A stretch of DNA of 64,000 nt from Eucommia ulmoides (GCA_016647705.1 CM028335.1:8838818-8902817), one strand, 5' to 3'. Positions 24,995-37,230 are shown, numbered from the stretch's first letter. Notes: generated from the sequence alone by a model not told the origin. Numbers and translations are program-made.

Positions 24995-25804
24995 GGTTTA
25001 GAACACGTACTTGGGAGGCAAGACAATCTTACCTCCGAATCAAGTCGGCGGTGATTGATTTAATTTATTTTTGACTTAGGTTGCCTCCCAAGAAGCACTT
25101 AGTTTATTATCCTCGGCTTGACATGGAGAACGGCTCGTCAAAGAGCGGCTTCTGTCCATAGTAAGTGTCATACAACACAACGTATGGGTCTTGATTCAGA
25201 ACATCCTCAAGACTGGCGAGATTTGGCATTAATCGACTCATACTCTCAACTTGATTCATTTTCGGATCTTCTGCTTGGTTGGCAATAGTGATCGTTGCTA
25301 GAAACATGGTAGGATAGGTAAGCCACATCGGATCCTCGTAAATGTGATCGTCTTGGATCAGGGGTGGCATCACCAATTGGATTTTAAACAGTGAAAAATC
25401 ACAACAGTCAACATATAATTCTTTATCGCCAATCCACAATTGGTTTATCTCAGAATAAGCATGATCGTCTTCGATCTCACCCAAGTTCCTCCCACTTTCA
25501 TTCGGTTCCTCACAGTGGCTTTCACATTCGAATGTGACTTGTGAATCTCTTAGTGCCACCGCTTCTGACTCGGCCTCAACATAGCAGATAAGCTAACCGA
25601 TTTGAGTCTGAAAAGATGTTATGATCGCATCGATTTTAGCGCAGAACATTTCAATATTGTCAAGACGATCCTCGTGCTCGTTGAGTCAGTCATTCATTTT
25701 CCTCAAGAAAATCTGAGTTTTCCCCATAATTGTGGCGAACACTTCTTCTAGGATAGAGGAAGACTCCACACGTAGGTCTGGGATGTCAATTCATGGCGCC
25801 AAAG
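24995..25804 (-). mobile_element. Gypsy internal segment right of the CACTA insertion
   Basis: On the minus strand an open frame (25559-25107) is followed by AAGTGCTTCTTGGGAGGCAA, a hallmark found after coding regions of Tat/Athila elements. 3' noncoding DNA follows and continues at 20281. At the right edge lies the palindrome TGGCGCCA (25794-25801), directly beside the LTR at 25805. The internal region without the CACTA would be only about 2.3 kb, so this looks like a non-autonomous or deleted element. Confidence 0.6.
25107..25559 (-). pseudogene. Tat/Athila-associated ORF of unknown function, 150 aa
   Basis: An uninterrupted minus-strand frame with no recognised domain. The product is acidic, with FECESHCEEPNESGRN near the start, a central LWIGDKELYVDCCDF stretch and the end LFDEPFSMSSRG. 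The region upstream on the minus strand (25800-25560) reads like gypsy gag-leader DNA with a coiled-coil-like NIEMFCAKIDAI. It could be a shortened gag-type ORF of a minus-strand element. It could also be the antisense ORF that some Tat elements carry before the 3' LTR, if the plus-strand LTR at 25805 belongs to the same element. Confidence 0.45.
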
Positions 25805-26331
25805 TGTTAGAACTATCTCCCAAGCTTTGGTGGCCTGATGGATAATTCTAACTCTAATAATCAAAATCCACCAATTCCTTCAATGACCAAAAGGCTTTGT
25901 TTGCGGTTAGGTTGTAGAAAGAGGTAGTATCGTTTCCTCATTCTATCCACATTCTAGTTATGGCTTGCAACTGATCGCACCACATTTTGTGTGATCTATT
26001 ACCACTAAATTAAATTTTGTTAATCTTTTAAATAAATTAAACTATTAGAAATTAAGTTATTTTATTTATTTTTGTAGATTTTTTAAAATGGAATAAAATG
26101 TTGTCAATTTGGAGCAAAACGGAGGAAAAACAAACAAACCGCATAGAATCGAATGCACGTATGAACAGTAGCCGCATGAATGAACAATAATTTCATGATT
26201 GATGAACAATAACTGTCCCTCTTGTCATTTTCGCTGAAATCCGCCACCCATGTCTTGTGAAATTTGCTCCCCACCTCATTAATTGTCTTGACCACTTTTC
26301 CCATAAAGACAACTTGGCACCACTTTTTTTC

Positions 26332-26334
<3 letters not shown>

Positions 26335-26379
<45 letters not shown>
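26335..26379. repeat. Poly(T) run of 45
   Basis: An uninterrupted T45 tract inside the gypsy LTR, preceded by ttttttcccc. Its true length is uncertain because such runs are hard to sequence. Confidence 0.9.
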
Positions 26380-26657
26380 CTTCTTTTAAGGCATGTTGGG
26401 AGAACGGGATTATTTAAAGGGGAGGAAGAAAAGCTTGGGGGCTTGATTTTGGATTCCAATTCTCAGTTCGGTTCGGTTGGGACCATCTCTTGCAAAAATA
26501 AAATAAAAAGAAAAGAAAAGCTCTTTGTCCAAGGTTGCCTTGGTGGTGCACATTGAGTAGTGCACTACCTATTTGTCCCTACTTTTTTCATGACCTTGAC
26601 AATATTAGCCGAAAAAAAATATTATTTCCCATGGAGCACGTGGAGCAATGACTCTCC

Positions 26658-26665
26658 TATAAATA
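26658..26665 (+). promoter_or_regulatory. TATA box of the gypsy LTR
   Basis: tataaata, preceded by gactctccta and followed by a purine-rich leader (ggagcgaagagagaagagc). It sits about half way into the LTR, the expected U3/R position. Confidence 0.65.
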
Positions 26666-27531
26666 CAGAGAGTTCGGCCAAGGAGGGGGAGCGAAGAGAG
26701 AAGAGCTTGAGCAAAAAATTCTAATTTTTCAGATTATCTTCTCAACATTTTGTTTAAGGGAGGAAGCATGGATTTGAAGTTAGTTGTATTGATATTTTAA
26801 AGGATCTCATCTGCAAAAATACCAGTACACAAAATAATGAGCGGCTAAATCCCTTTCAATGGATTAGAATTATGGTGAGATATTTTGTATTTATGTAATA
26901 TTATATTTTTCTATTTAATGTTGGATTTTGTGTAACAATTGTGTGATGAGGATTTGTGTTCTTAATTTGTTATTATTATGGTTGGATTTATTTTCAAAGT
27001 GTTCTTGTAAAGATTTTGATCTAGATCAGAACACTACTAAAATTGTTAGAACTAGTATATGTGGTCTATATTTAACGGTCACACAATCGTATTCTTGGGG
27101 ATCGATTATTGGTTTGGATGATTTATGCCTAGATGCTAATTCACCGTAGATTAGTGTAGTGTAGGAATTAAATATCGAAGATAAATCATACCAGAAAATA
27201 ACAATCCATATCTTTCTGAGTAGTCTTGACTTGTAGTTAGGAACACTCGTTTATACAAATATGAGTTAAATGGAAAATACAAGAAAAATATATATTTCAA
27301 AATAAGGATCAATAATTCCTAACCAGGTTTTCTATTTTATTTTATTTCTAGATTTAGTATTTTATTTATTAAAAATCAGAAAACCAATTTTCGCTTTCAT
27401 TTCGGAAAGAAAAATAATCAAAAATCGATGGTTACAAGACCGATATTTGTGGTTCGACACCCGTACTGAAATGCACTATACTACAATATTTTACACTTAT
27501 TTAAGGGTATTATTTTTTACTGATCAAATTT

Positions 27532-27552
27532 TGGCGCTGTTGCCAGGGATCG
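27532..27552 (+). promoter_or_regulatory. Primer binding site, tRNA-Asp type
   Basis: TGGCGCTGTTGCCAGGGATC matches the complement of the plant tRNA-Asp(GUC) 3' end with two changes (C to T at position 7, G to A at position 14). This primer is characteristic of Tat/Athila gypsy elements. Confidence 0.85.
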
Positions 27553-28820
27553 GTATCGCTAATTGTCGATTTTTTTTTAAATAAGAAAAAATATATTTTG
27601 GGAAAATATTTTTATGAAGAAGTTCCATTTTAAGTAGAAAATATTTTTTTGACGGCAATAAATCCTCTTAGAATATGAAAGCAGTTGGAAATCTTATTAT
27701 TAAGAAATTCATTTTGAAAACTAAAATCATAAGTTTAGGAAAAACCTTTTTTTGAAGAAATCTCTTCTTTTGAAAATAAAATTACTTTGAGGATCCTTGT
27801 TATGTAGAAATTTTTTTTAGAAAGTAAAATTAATTTTTAGAGAGAAAAAAAATCACTTTTTACGAAGAAAATCCTTAAGTAAAGGAGATCTAGTACATTG
27901 CCGCCAAAGTAAATGCCAAATTCATTGGAAGGAACTTAAGAAATTAAAGAGAAGGATTAATGACTTTTTCGGTCCCTCACAAATGTGCTCAGTGTTCATT
28001 TGGCCCCAAATTATTTGGTTATGGACACATTAAGTCCCTAACATTTTATTTTTTATTTCTATTTGGCCCGATTGTCAAATCTGTTAGATCAATGTTAACG
28101 GTCAATGTTATAGTAAAGGCATTTTGGTTATTTCATGTCTAAATTTAATTTCCCCTATTCAACCTATATGAATTAATTACGCTTTGCACCCCTACATTTC
28201 ATTTTACCTAAAACTAATTTAAGGGGTCAATTTAAAAAACCACCCAAACGTTAAAGGTAGAATGTGTTTTTCTACTTTCCATTCTACACCTTCATCTTCT
28301 CCACTTCTACTCCAACGATCAAAAGCCACCACTGCCACAATTGACAAGAACCACCAGCTGATCAACCAAGCCACTACTACACCCTCGTCTAATTATATAA
28401 GGATCATCTCTCTCTCTCACTCATTTTGTTGGTAGATATGCACTGTACAATCTGATGAGGAGGCATTTGGTCTGTTTTTCTCTTCTTCTTCTTTTTTCTC
28501 TCAAAAATTGAGATTGATAAAATGACCAACCTTGTTTTTCTTGCTTTTATGTGTTGTGTGCTTGCTTCTATTTTTCAATGTAAGAACAATAATAGCTTCA
28601 ATAACCCAAGATAGTTCAACAGAATGGGGATATGCTCTAAGTCCGACCTCAATAGTTAATTACCCAAAACTTTTATATAAATTAATATTTTTCTAGGAAA
28701 AAAAATTGTTTTGGATTTCTGACCCAATTAATTGATTTTAGATACATAATTTTAAGGTTCTGATTGATTTTCAATAAATGGTAATTGAAGCACTAGATCA
28801 AGCAAATCAAATTACCAAAC
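27553..28820. other. Gypsy leader remnant, then unassigned DNA
   Basis: 27553-27900 is AT-rich with repeated gaagaa..cctttt phrases and probably belongs to the internal leader of the gypsy element. From about 27955 a different composition begins (tttttcggtccctcacaaatg, then aagtccctaac), resembling the edge of a non-autonomous DNA transposon. No partner end was identified with confidence. 28380-28440 holds a CT-microsatellite. No coding region was recognised. Confidence 0.4.
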
Positions 28821-28824
28821 ACAA

Positions 28825-29060
28825 TCAAAAGCTTGTGAATTTCATCACAACTTCTATTACCTCTAACAAGGCGTGCTTGGACAGTTCACCGGGAAGCACC
28901 AGTCCTACCGCCATCTGGATTTCCCTCGTCGTGATCGTCGGCTTCTTGTTGTACCTTAAGAGTCTGGACGACTTTTGCATAAGCTTCTTGACTATATCAT
29001 TGATGACAATGTTCATGATTCCCTGGTTTTGCTCTCGATCAAACGGTCATGATTCGAGAC
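28825..29060 (-). pseudogene. Histone H2B C-terminal fragment
   Basis: The minus-strand frame 29016-28825 (63 aa) reads as the C-terminal half of histone H2B. Diagnostic blocks are [14 protein letters not shown] (loop L2 to helix alpha-3), [11 protein letters not shown] (alpha-C start) and the final MKFTSF plus stop (usually TKFTSS). H2B forms the H2A-H2B dimer of the nucleosome. Just upstream, near 29025-29060, the DNA still resembles the preceding H2B codons (atcgagagcaaaacc versus a typical ctcgagcaaggcc) but is shifted by one base. The N-terminal tail, alpha-1 and most of alpha-2 are missing. Substitutions inside the fold (for example [16 protein letters not shown]) also speak for a pseudogene. 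The longer plus-strand frame over it (28778-29134) is a shadow. Confidence 0.88.
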
Positions 29061-31259
29061 CGACACCATCGGAGCCCTTTGGGGCTATGGTCATAATGTT
29101 GGCTAAGGAGTTCACTACCTTTTTAGAGTTTTAAAGTTGCAAAAATCTCTTACTAATTTCCCTTTAAACTTTTTTACTTTTCAAGAGCAAAACGATCGAC
29201 TTGCAATTGTTTTAATTATGTTTGATATTTTTTTAGTGTTATTATTAACAGGCCACACTGTGGCTTATTTCTTGCATGGTGTCAGGCAAAGTTGCTAGCC
29301 TCCCTTTCCCCACCTCGTAAATTTCCCAACACCCATTCCACCCATTGATTTCTCCAACCCCCTATTTTTAAATCTTATAAAATAAAATTAAAATTAAAAT
29401 CTAATATATTTAATTTCTATAAAAATATTTTTATTAATCTTTAGAAAATGTTTAATTCGATCAATTTTGGACACAAATAGGGTATCCTATGTGCATTATT
29501 CTCAAGACGAATGAAAGGATGAATTTTTATTAGTGACTCCTAGAATGTGCAAACACATTTAATTGACAATAAGAATTTCATGGAATTATGTTGAGAATCT
29601 CCATCACTATGTCTTCTAGAACATGACAAATCATTGTTAGTCCACTTGTGTCATCTTCAAAAAGTAAGGAAAAAAACAAAGATTAATAATATAAAATATT
29701 AAGAAATACCAAATAAATTAGGTTGAGAATTAGGGGAACATAATTGTTCTTTTAAAGGAAGATGATAATCAACATTGCTCAATATTTTTTTTCACGTACC
29801 TAGTGGCTGAGCTATGTAAAGCACAGAGGTTATTCAAGCCCCCTTAATTTTTGAGGATTTCACTTTTATCCTTATATATATATCTTTCTTAATCAATTTA
29901 TTAATTTACCACTACATGTATCATTTTTTTGATGCTATGGATTAGATGAGCCTCATGTCTAGTATAATATATTAGGCCAATAAGTTGGGACATATGTATA
30001 ATAATTACAAACAGAACACATTTGATGCATGAATGAATGATAAAAATATAAAAATAACTTATTCACTTTATTCGTTAATTAACTAAATAGATATTGCTAT
30101 AGGTATCTCCAATATTTGTTCATTAAATAGATAAAATAGTATCTACACTACATTAGATATTTTGGTGAAATTACACATGAACTCTTCATCTTGCTCTTAA
30201 TCGTCACTTGTTGTTACTTGATTATCGCAAATTCTACTAGAAGACAAAATCTAAAAACCTTCTCTAACAAAATTTGTCAAACACCTTTAGAGCAATGTGA
30301 AACCTTATCCAATTACTCCTATTCGTCACTAGAGATAAACGAAGTTAAATATCTAGATTAAGCGAATGATTTGTAGAAAACAGGATCATTAAAACAGAGG
30401 AAGAAGATTTTAACTTAATCTCGAATTTAATTGCAACCAAACAGAGCCTAAAAAGATAGATGTTCAATGGAGAGAGTAGAGATTGTCGACTTGTCTGAGT
30501 GACAAAGCTTCATATTTAGACAAGATTCCACATACCTTTCATAATCTCAGTACCCAAGAAATCAAACAAGAATGCAGACAATGTAATGAAAAGATGCCCA
30601 CCCAACAAATTACTAAGATGGTACTTTTCTGGTTCAGCTATTAATACGCTAGAGTTTGTTAATCCTCTTCCTCTTGTTAGCTCAAAACTTCTCTCTACTG
30701 ACGAATCTCAAACCACAACCCATGAAGAATTTACTGCTAATTTATTTGAGGCAACTAATTTGTAAGTTCCATGCACATTTCTACGGCGAAAGGGCGACCA
30801 CGAGGTAGAGAATAAGCACGACAAATTAAAACAATTTTGATGAAATTTGTTAAAAAATGAGCTCAAAAAACATCCAATTGAAAAAAACCATATAAATCAT
30901 TTTTACCTATTTCCATCTCCGTTCGTCAGTGTTAAGGTTCAGATCTGCTTTTTGTCGGTGTTAGGGTTCGCGGCGGTTGTTCGGCATCGGAGTCTGGTTT
31001 AGATCAGGCGACAAGGAGTGAGCGAGAGACGGGTGAGGGCAGACGTGAAAAAATCGGTGGTTCATTGGCTGAGAGAGCGAGCGAGAGAGAAAGAGAGAGA
31101 TGCGATTGAGAGAGTGAGGGAGAAAATATTACCAGGGGGCTGTTACAGGAGTGGAATCACAATGATGGTGGCACGACGACGTGCGGGGCTCGAGAGAGAT
31201 GGATGGGGAGAGAGAGAGAGAGAGAGATGGGGTAGGGAAGGGGTATAATCACATACATT
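29061..31259. other. Intergenic, no gene recognised
   Basis: AT-rich DNA without convincing coding frames. 30900-31245 is GC-richer and changes into a GA-rich low-complexity tract (gagagagcgagcgagagagaaa and similar). The frame over it (31018-31248) is Arg/Glu repeat sequence and not taken as a gene. Confidence 0.4.
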
Positions 31260-31487
31260 GGGTTAAATACATTTTACCCCCTGTAGGTATAGTATAATTA
31301 ACCCTATACATTTTCCATTTGATTGTCACTTGAAAATAAGAAGGGTAAATTCGACAATTTATATTTTTCGTCAACAGAATTACAGTTGCACTTTAGTCCA
31401 ACAACCACATGGGGTAAGTGGCAACCAAAATCGCACAGGGATAAAGTGTCAACGGGCCAAACCACATGAGGTAAATGTAATTAACCT
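31260..31487. mobile_element. MITE-like inverted-repeat element
   Basis: The left end gggttaaatacattttaccc pairs with the right end aggtaaatgtaattaacctt as imperfect inverted repeats. The inside has repeated phrases such as acatg(g/a)ggtaa. About 230 bp, no coding. The superfamily cannot be told; target copies are not clear. Confidence 0.45.
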
Positions 31488-31655
31488 TTTCTAAATAGTT
31501 AACAATATTTTACTTAATATTGACTATAGTATGAAAATAAAAATTCTATAACTAATTAATATTAACTCGATAAATTGAATGTACTTGATGTTAACTGAAA
31601 GACTAAAACTTAAAACAACTAAAGCATGGAGGATAAATAAATAAATAAATAAGTG

Positions 31656-34116
31656 TATTGATCTTAAGATTTTGATGAACAATTAAATGTTCATATTTTT
31701 TGTAGAACTAATGTGTTTATTGAGTGTTCCAATTTAAAGAGTTCCAAACAGTTCGTGAAGAATTTGTAAAGGATGCAAAAACAATAGAGAAATGACAACA
31801 TCATGAAGAAGTTGTGAAGAATGCAAAGATGGATATTAAGAGATTGAAGATTCCGAAAAATCTAGGTAGAAACAACTCTAATATATTTTTACTCTTAATG
31901 TATCTCGATTAGTATCACACACGACACAAAATATTTTTTACATTTATATGTGTTTTTAGGATCCTAATTAATGAAATTATTTGCTCTTTTGTGTTATTGA
32001 AAAAGAAATAAAGAAAATTGACTAAAATTGAATTTAAGAAGTTAGTGGAGCTAACCGAGAAAAGAAATCGGTTAAAGGAGCAAAAACGTCGAAGAAAATA
32101 ATTAAGGAGAAGAGTTCCAACATATGCAGTCGACAGGTAGGTCAACTTAGGCTTAAAATATGAACTCTCTGTATTTGTAGGTCGACTTATAAAAGATAAG
32201 TGAACTAACTAAATCTATCGGTCGACAGATAGAAATGAGGCGACCGACCGATGGGCTAATATATTTTGGCTTGAGAAGCTCTCTATATCGTTCGGTCGAC
32301 AGACAGTGAATTACTGGTTGACTTATGGACATTGGTCAGTCGACTGATGGGTTGGTTTCAGGTTTCGTGGAATTTCAGGATTTTATTCAAAACTAACCTT
32401 TAACTAGCCATTATTTGGTTACATGATTAAGAGATTTTAGGGATATGAATATCCTTAAAATATGATACTTTTATTTGAATATCTATATATATTTGGTACA
32501 TGAAATTATAATGTTTTTCAAATCGGTCATTTTAATACTTCCTATCTTATTAATTTGGGTTTGAAAGTTCTTGAGGGACTAAATTGAATGTTTTGAAAGT
32601 TATAATTAAGTCAAATATATCTAAAATGAAATATAATGATATATAGGGTCTATAAATAGTTTTTAGATACTTATCATTTGAAAACTAACCGTTGGAAGAC
32701 TTATTTCAAATCCCTATATATAGACCTGCGGATTTCATATTTTAAACACCATATCAAGAATTATTCAGTTTATAAGTTTTTATAAGAGTCATCATTCTGA
32801 TTTTATTTTGAGAGATAAAATTGTGAGATCAATTATTGAGGAGTTCTTGAGATAAAGCTTTGATTGTGTAAGCGTTACCGAGTTGAGATATCTAGTATTT
32901 CTGTCTATAATTCTTCGGTGTTATTCGGGTGAGATCTTTCCAAGATATTAATCTTTATTGCATATCTATCTTTCTATATTTGCTTGGTTGATAAGATATT
33001 GATAAAATCGTTTTTGAACTTTAAATCGCATAAAAATATTTTAAAACGATTTTTGGTGAAAAACTAATTACATACTTATTTGTGTGATATTCATATTTAT
33101 TATAATATGAATATGATAAATAAAAGATTTTTATATTTTCTTGATAAAAGTGTTCCAAACATATTCTTAATTGAGTTCATTGCTATCATTGCATTCTTAG
33201 TTAATTGATCGTTGAGCAATCATTTTTGAACTTTAAAAACATAAAAATCTTTTAAAACAATTTATGTGATAATTTGATTACGTGCTCAATTTTGTGCTAC
33301 CCGCATTATTTTTATAATCAAATTTTGGTTACCTCACTTAATTCTATCACTAGTAATTATCAGGACATTAATTAAGTTTAAATTGATTTGAGATTGTTGG
33401 AGCTCCGAGTGGTAAGAACTTTTCAATTTTTTGTATTGGTGAGTAGAGTGATGAATTAAATACTATTGAGAGTATTTAATCAATATGTAGTTTCAGTCTC
33501 TTCCTATAAAGAGATTGAGGTAATAATTCTTCCTTGATAGAATTTGTGAGTGATTTTGTAACGGCTTAATTCTTACCAGGTAAAATGATATTTGGAGCTT
33601 TTTGTGAGATTTTGATTCTTTAGCCTAACGGATAAAAAGAATTAGGTTATTCTTGAACCTGTAAAAGTAAAGGTTATTTTTGAGTCTTGGAAAAGGAAAC
33701 TGTAAAAGTTATTCTTGAGTTTGTAAAAAGTAGAGGTTGTTCCAGAGCCTTGGAAAAGGAAATTGTAAAGGTTAATTATGAGCCTGTAAAAAGAATTATT
33801 GTGAGAGTTTGGTTCCTACCTTTAAAGAAATCTTGAGTTTAGTGGGTGCGATTCTCCGTGGAACTCGAGGGGACTGGATTAGCCAAGAGTAACTTAGTGA
33901 ACCAGTATAAATTTTTGGTGTGCTGCAATATTTATATTGTTTATATTTTTCTGTTTGATTGTGCACCTAGTTGATAACACGTATATCTACTGCAATAAAT
34001 ATAATTGTTTGAATTTTAGGATAAAATTAATTGTTTGAATTTTTGAAGTGATATTTTCTGATAATTTTTTTTATTACCCAATTAACCCATCTCTTGGGTA
34101 GCTCACTGGGCTAACA
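31656..34116 (+). mobile_element. 5' LTR of element 3
   Basis: Ends AGCTCACTGGGCTAACA, directly before the PBS. It carries the GTCGAC array (about 32120-32360), a good TATA box and an internal duplication: the block with cgtttttgaactttaaa occurs near 33010 and again near 33225. The same duplication is in the 3' LTR, and only one copy is in the solo LTR 9585-12084, so it marks a subfamily. Confidence 0.9.
32714..32723 (+). promoter_or_regulatory. LTR promoter TATA box
   Basis: ctatatatag, immediately followed by acctgcggatttcat. The same pair (TATA, then CTGCGGATTTCA-like) is at 38483-38492 in the 3' LTR and, reversed, at 1792-1803. The conserved CTGCG block is the probable start-site region. 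Confidence 0.65.
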
Positions 34117-34118
34117 AT

Positions 34119-34130
34119 TGGTATCAAATC
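34119..34130 (+). promoter_or_regulatory. Primer binding site of element 3 (initiator tRNA-Met type)
   Basis: tggtatcaaatc, two bases after the LTR end. It agrees with the initiator tRNA-Met complement TGGTATCAGAGC in 10 of 12 positions. Confidence 0.85.
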
Positions 34131-34186
34131 TGATTTTAGCGCGATTAGGCTTAATATCCTAGCTAAACCGATCATGTGCACACACC

Positions 34187-34974
34187 ATGGATGATGTGTT
34201 TTGTGTATCATCTTTTGATAGTGATAAATGCATGTATGATAATGTGGTTTTTAATTCTTGTGATTCTTGTGGTAGTGATGGAGATGATGATAATGAAAAT
34301 TTTCATATTGTTATGGAAAAATTACCTTATTTTACACTACTTTTTGCTAAAGAGAGTTTGAACTTAAAAAGAAAAATTGCTTATTTTGAAAATGGTGAAA
34401 AAGGTGTCCGAAAATTTGAAGTGCATTTGGATGATTATTGTGGTACAAAAGAATTTTTGGATGTTATTTTTTATATTAATAATTTGATCTCTAAAGTGGA
34501 TTCTCTTGAAAATGAAAACAGAGTTTTAAAAAAATAATTTTGAGATGATTTCTAAGCAAAGGTCAGATCTTGATTCAAAAATTGATTTACTTAAGAAAAA
34601 ATTTTAAAAAATCAAAATCCGACCTTAAGTCTGTTTCGAGAGATTCTGAAAATGAATTTTCTAGACAAAGTAGATATGCTTCATTATCTCATCCTTTATC
34701 ACAAGCCAGTGATGGTTATGTGCCTATTGTTAGAAATGATTTCTGTTTTACGTCTCGTGCTTTCTATGATAAATCGAATTTGAGATGTTATTATTGCAAT
34801 AGGGTTGGGTATTTTAAAGTATCATGTCCGTTTTGGAACCCTAAATTTATATCTAACAAAGACGGATCCAAAATAAAATGGATACCAAAGAGAATTGTTG
34901 AATTGTCTTGTGTAGAATTACATAGAAGTGGATCTGAAGAAATAAACAAAGAAGTTATATCAAAACCAAAATAG
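34187..34974 (+). pseudogene. copia gag remnant of element 3
   Basis: Two frames. At 34187-34537 the frame starts MDDVFCVSSFDSDKC and runs through an acidic stretch to a coiled coil (NNLISKVDSLENENRVLKK). At 34570-34974 it ends with the zinc-knuckle region CYYCNRVGYFKVSC, in which the His ligand has become Tyr. The following KIKWIPKRIVELSC is the usual block before the protease. A stop and a frameshift separate the parts (34537-34570). Confidence 0.8.
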
Positions 34975-37118
34975 GAAGTCATCAAAGATTCACAAGTGAT
35001 TCATACAAAGCGAAAAGATGCACCAAAGACAAAATATGAAGTTGCAAAGAAGCCACAAGAGAAATGTGCAAAGAAAAAAATTGTACAAAAGCCGATATGA
35101 GACATCACTAAGAAGCCACAAACGATACATGCAAAAGGAATCATTAATGAATCAAATGGCAAAAATCAAAGGAAAAGAAGATACAGACAGGGTAAAATGA
35201 ATCATGCACCCAAAAAAGTCATGAGTACAAATGAGGTAAAAAGTAAAGTCGCCCCGAAAGATATAAAAGGTACTGCTAACTCTATGCATTTTAAATTTAT
35301 TAAATTTGTTAAAGAGGGAGAGTCCTAACTTGCCAAATAGGTAAGTTGGTGATGGTTTCTAAAACCTATTTTCAATGGTGTGTTTTTCTATTGTCTTAGA
35401 AGCATTATATGGTGATTATGAAAATCACATTTAATTAAGGGTTATTAACATGTCTTTATATACTTATATCAAGTAGTGATCATGTATTAATTTTAAAGCA
35501 TGTTATGTGATTTAGAAGATTAATTGAGTGTTTCTGATATCACTAAATAATGCTAATTACTTGTTACATATGCATCTTAGTAAGATTATTTGTATAATGT
35601 GCTCTTATTCATGAATACATATTTTATACAAATAAGTTGGATTGAGCTGAGTTTTTATATTTCTTGATGCATGATATTTTATGTTGAGGTGATTAAATGA
35701 TAAAGAATGACTTATTTGATTTGAATTGCTCATAACCTTGATTATATGTTTAAGTGGATTTTTATTGTTAGCTAATATTGATAGATTAATTAAATCTGAG
35801 TTATATCTTGCCAAATCAGTTTTTAGCATGATCTTATTTGACTGACCTAACGTATGAATTTAAGCATATCATGATTGGTATCACTTTATGAAATCACGGT
35901 ATTCTATTTTTTTATATACCATATATGCGATCATTTGAATATTCATGGCGTATCAATCTGTATTTAGTGATTCAAATTAATATTCTTGTGCACATGAATA
36001 TATTTATGGATATCAGGTATCTTGCTATATACACGATAATCTGTTTTTCTCATACGTTTCATGTCTTCCGATTTTTAAATGCTTATGCTTATGAAGGGAT
36101 CTAGAATGATATGAGATAATATCGTTATTAATTAAGATATGATTTATGTTTTTGGGCGTTAATGATTATAAGAAGCGTGTTACTTGAGATAACTTCATTA
36201 ATTAATAGGATTACTTGGAATTGATTAATAATCATACATGTTGATGAGAATAATTGATAAATATATTTTCATTTGATTTTTATTAATGATCTTCTTCCAA
36301 ACATGTTCCAAAGAGTTTCAAGTTATAAGATTACTCAAGGAGAAACAAATATTCATACCGAAACTCAAAGTTGAGTCAAGAATAAGAACGAGGTTGATTT
36401 AAGGAGATAATTTATTAGAGTTGAATCTTCATTCAATTAAATGGTAAAATAATCTCATTCTTGCATAAATATGAGAGAAATTTAAGTATCATCCTTTGAT
36501 TATTTGCCTATGCTATATGAGATTTTCTAAAAGTCATATTTAAAATATACAAAATATCTTGTATCAACCCATAACTTTTTTATCATTGAGTTATTTGTTA
36601 ATTTGCCAAATCTCTAAATAGGTATAGCATGAGTTATTTGTTAATGATTATTGTTGAAAAATAGAGCTGAAATTTTTATGAAATAAGTATGCATTATATT
36701 GATAGCTTCATAAATTATCATTGAGAAATGCTTCCTATTTTAGTGCATTAAAGATCACATATTTTAGTATAAAGGGAAGACATTATTTGATATCATTAGT
36801 AAGACATGTGGACTTAACTAAAATTATATAATTACATGCTATATTGTTAAAATAGTTTGATTGCCTTAAGTTTACTCTCCTAAGCATGAATTTGTTTGTT
36901 TAAAATTATATATGGGGAGAATTGTTCATAAGAGGGGCAATATTATGTTATGTTTAAATTAAAAAAGATGATATTGAAGATTTTGAATAACTTGTTGATA
37001 TACTCACTAAATCTCTAGTGGAAAATAAAAGTTCATGACATTTGCCTAAAGTAGTGATATTCTTGGTTCCCTTTCCCCATTTTTTTTTTTTTTTTTGAGA
37101 TGAAAAATGGGGAGAATT
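34975..37118 (+). other. Filler replacing pol, with the last pol codons at its end
   Basis: No protease, integrase or RT sequence is found between gag and the 3' end. 34975-35330 is Lys-rich low-complexity DNA (repeats of aagaagccacaa). 35340-36950 is AT-rich DNA with no frame and no resemblance to elements 1 and 2. At 36991-37038 the plus strand encodes LVDILTKSLVEN, the conserved last block of copia pol after RNase H. So pol was removed almost completely and unrelated sequence stands in its place. Confidence 0.7.
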
Positions 37119-37230
37119 TATTAATGTTTTGTTGAATATCTTAAAGGGGAGCTTGAATTGTTTTGTTGAATATCTTAAGGGAGAGATTGAATTGTTTTGT
37201 TAAATATTTTAAGGGGGAGTTAGAGTTATT
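37119..37230 (+). repeat. Three ~44-bp units with PPT-like purine runs
   Basis: Units built of ttgttttgttgaatatctta followed by aaggggagcttgaa, aagggagagattgaa and aagggggagttagag. Each ends in a G-rich purine run resembling a polypurine tract. Confidence 0.7.

Larger units (their letters stand above)
25805..27526 (+). mobile_element. Tat-type Ty3/gypsy LTR, plus strand
   Basis: Starts TGTTAGAACTATCTCC and ends TTTTTTACTGATCA. Five bases later comes a tRNA-Asp primer site, which fixes the orientation and right end. Inside is a TATA box at 26658-26665 followed by a leader-like stretch, and the block ATGAGCGGCTAAATCCC typical of these LTRs. No second copy is in the window. Only a few hundred bases of internal DNA follow, so it is a 5' LTR remnant. 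Confidence 0.75.

Noticed and set aside
26193-26556. Poly-Lys and poly-Phe frames
   Set aside because: Translations of the T45 tract on either strand.
28778-29134. 118-aa plus-strand frame
   Set aside because: It is the antisense shadow of the H2B fragment on the minus strand, which has clear family motifs.
31018-31248. Arg/Glu-rich 76-aa frame
   Set aside because: Pure translation of a gagaga low-complexity tract.
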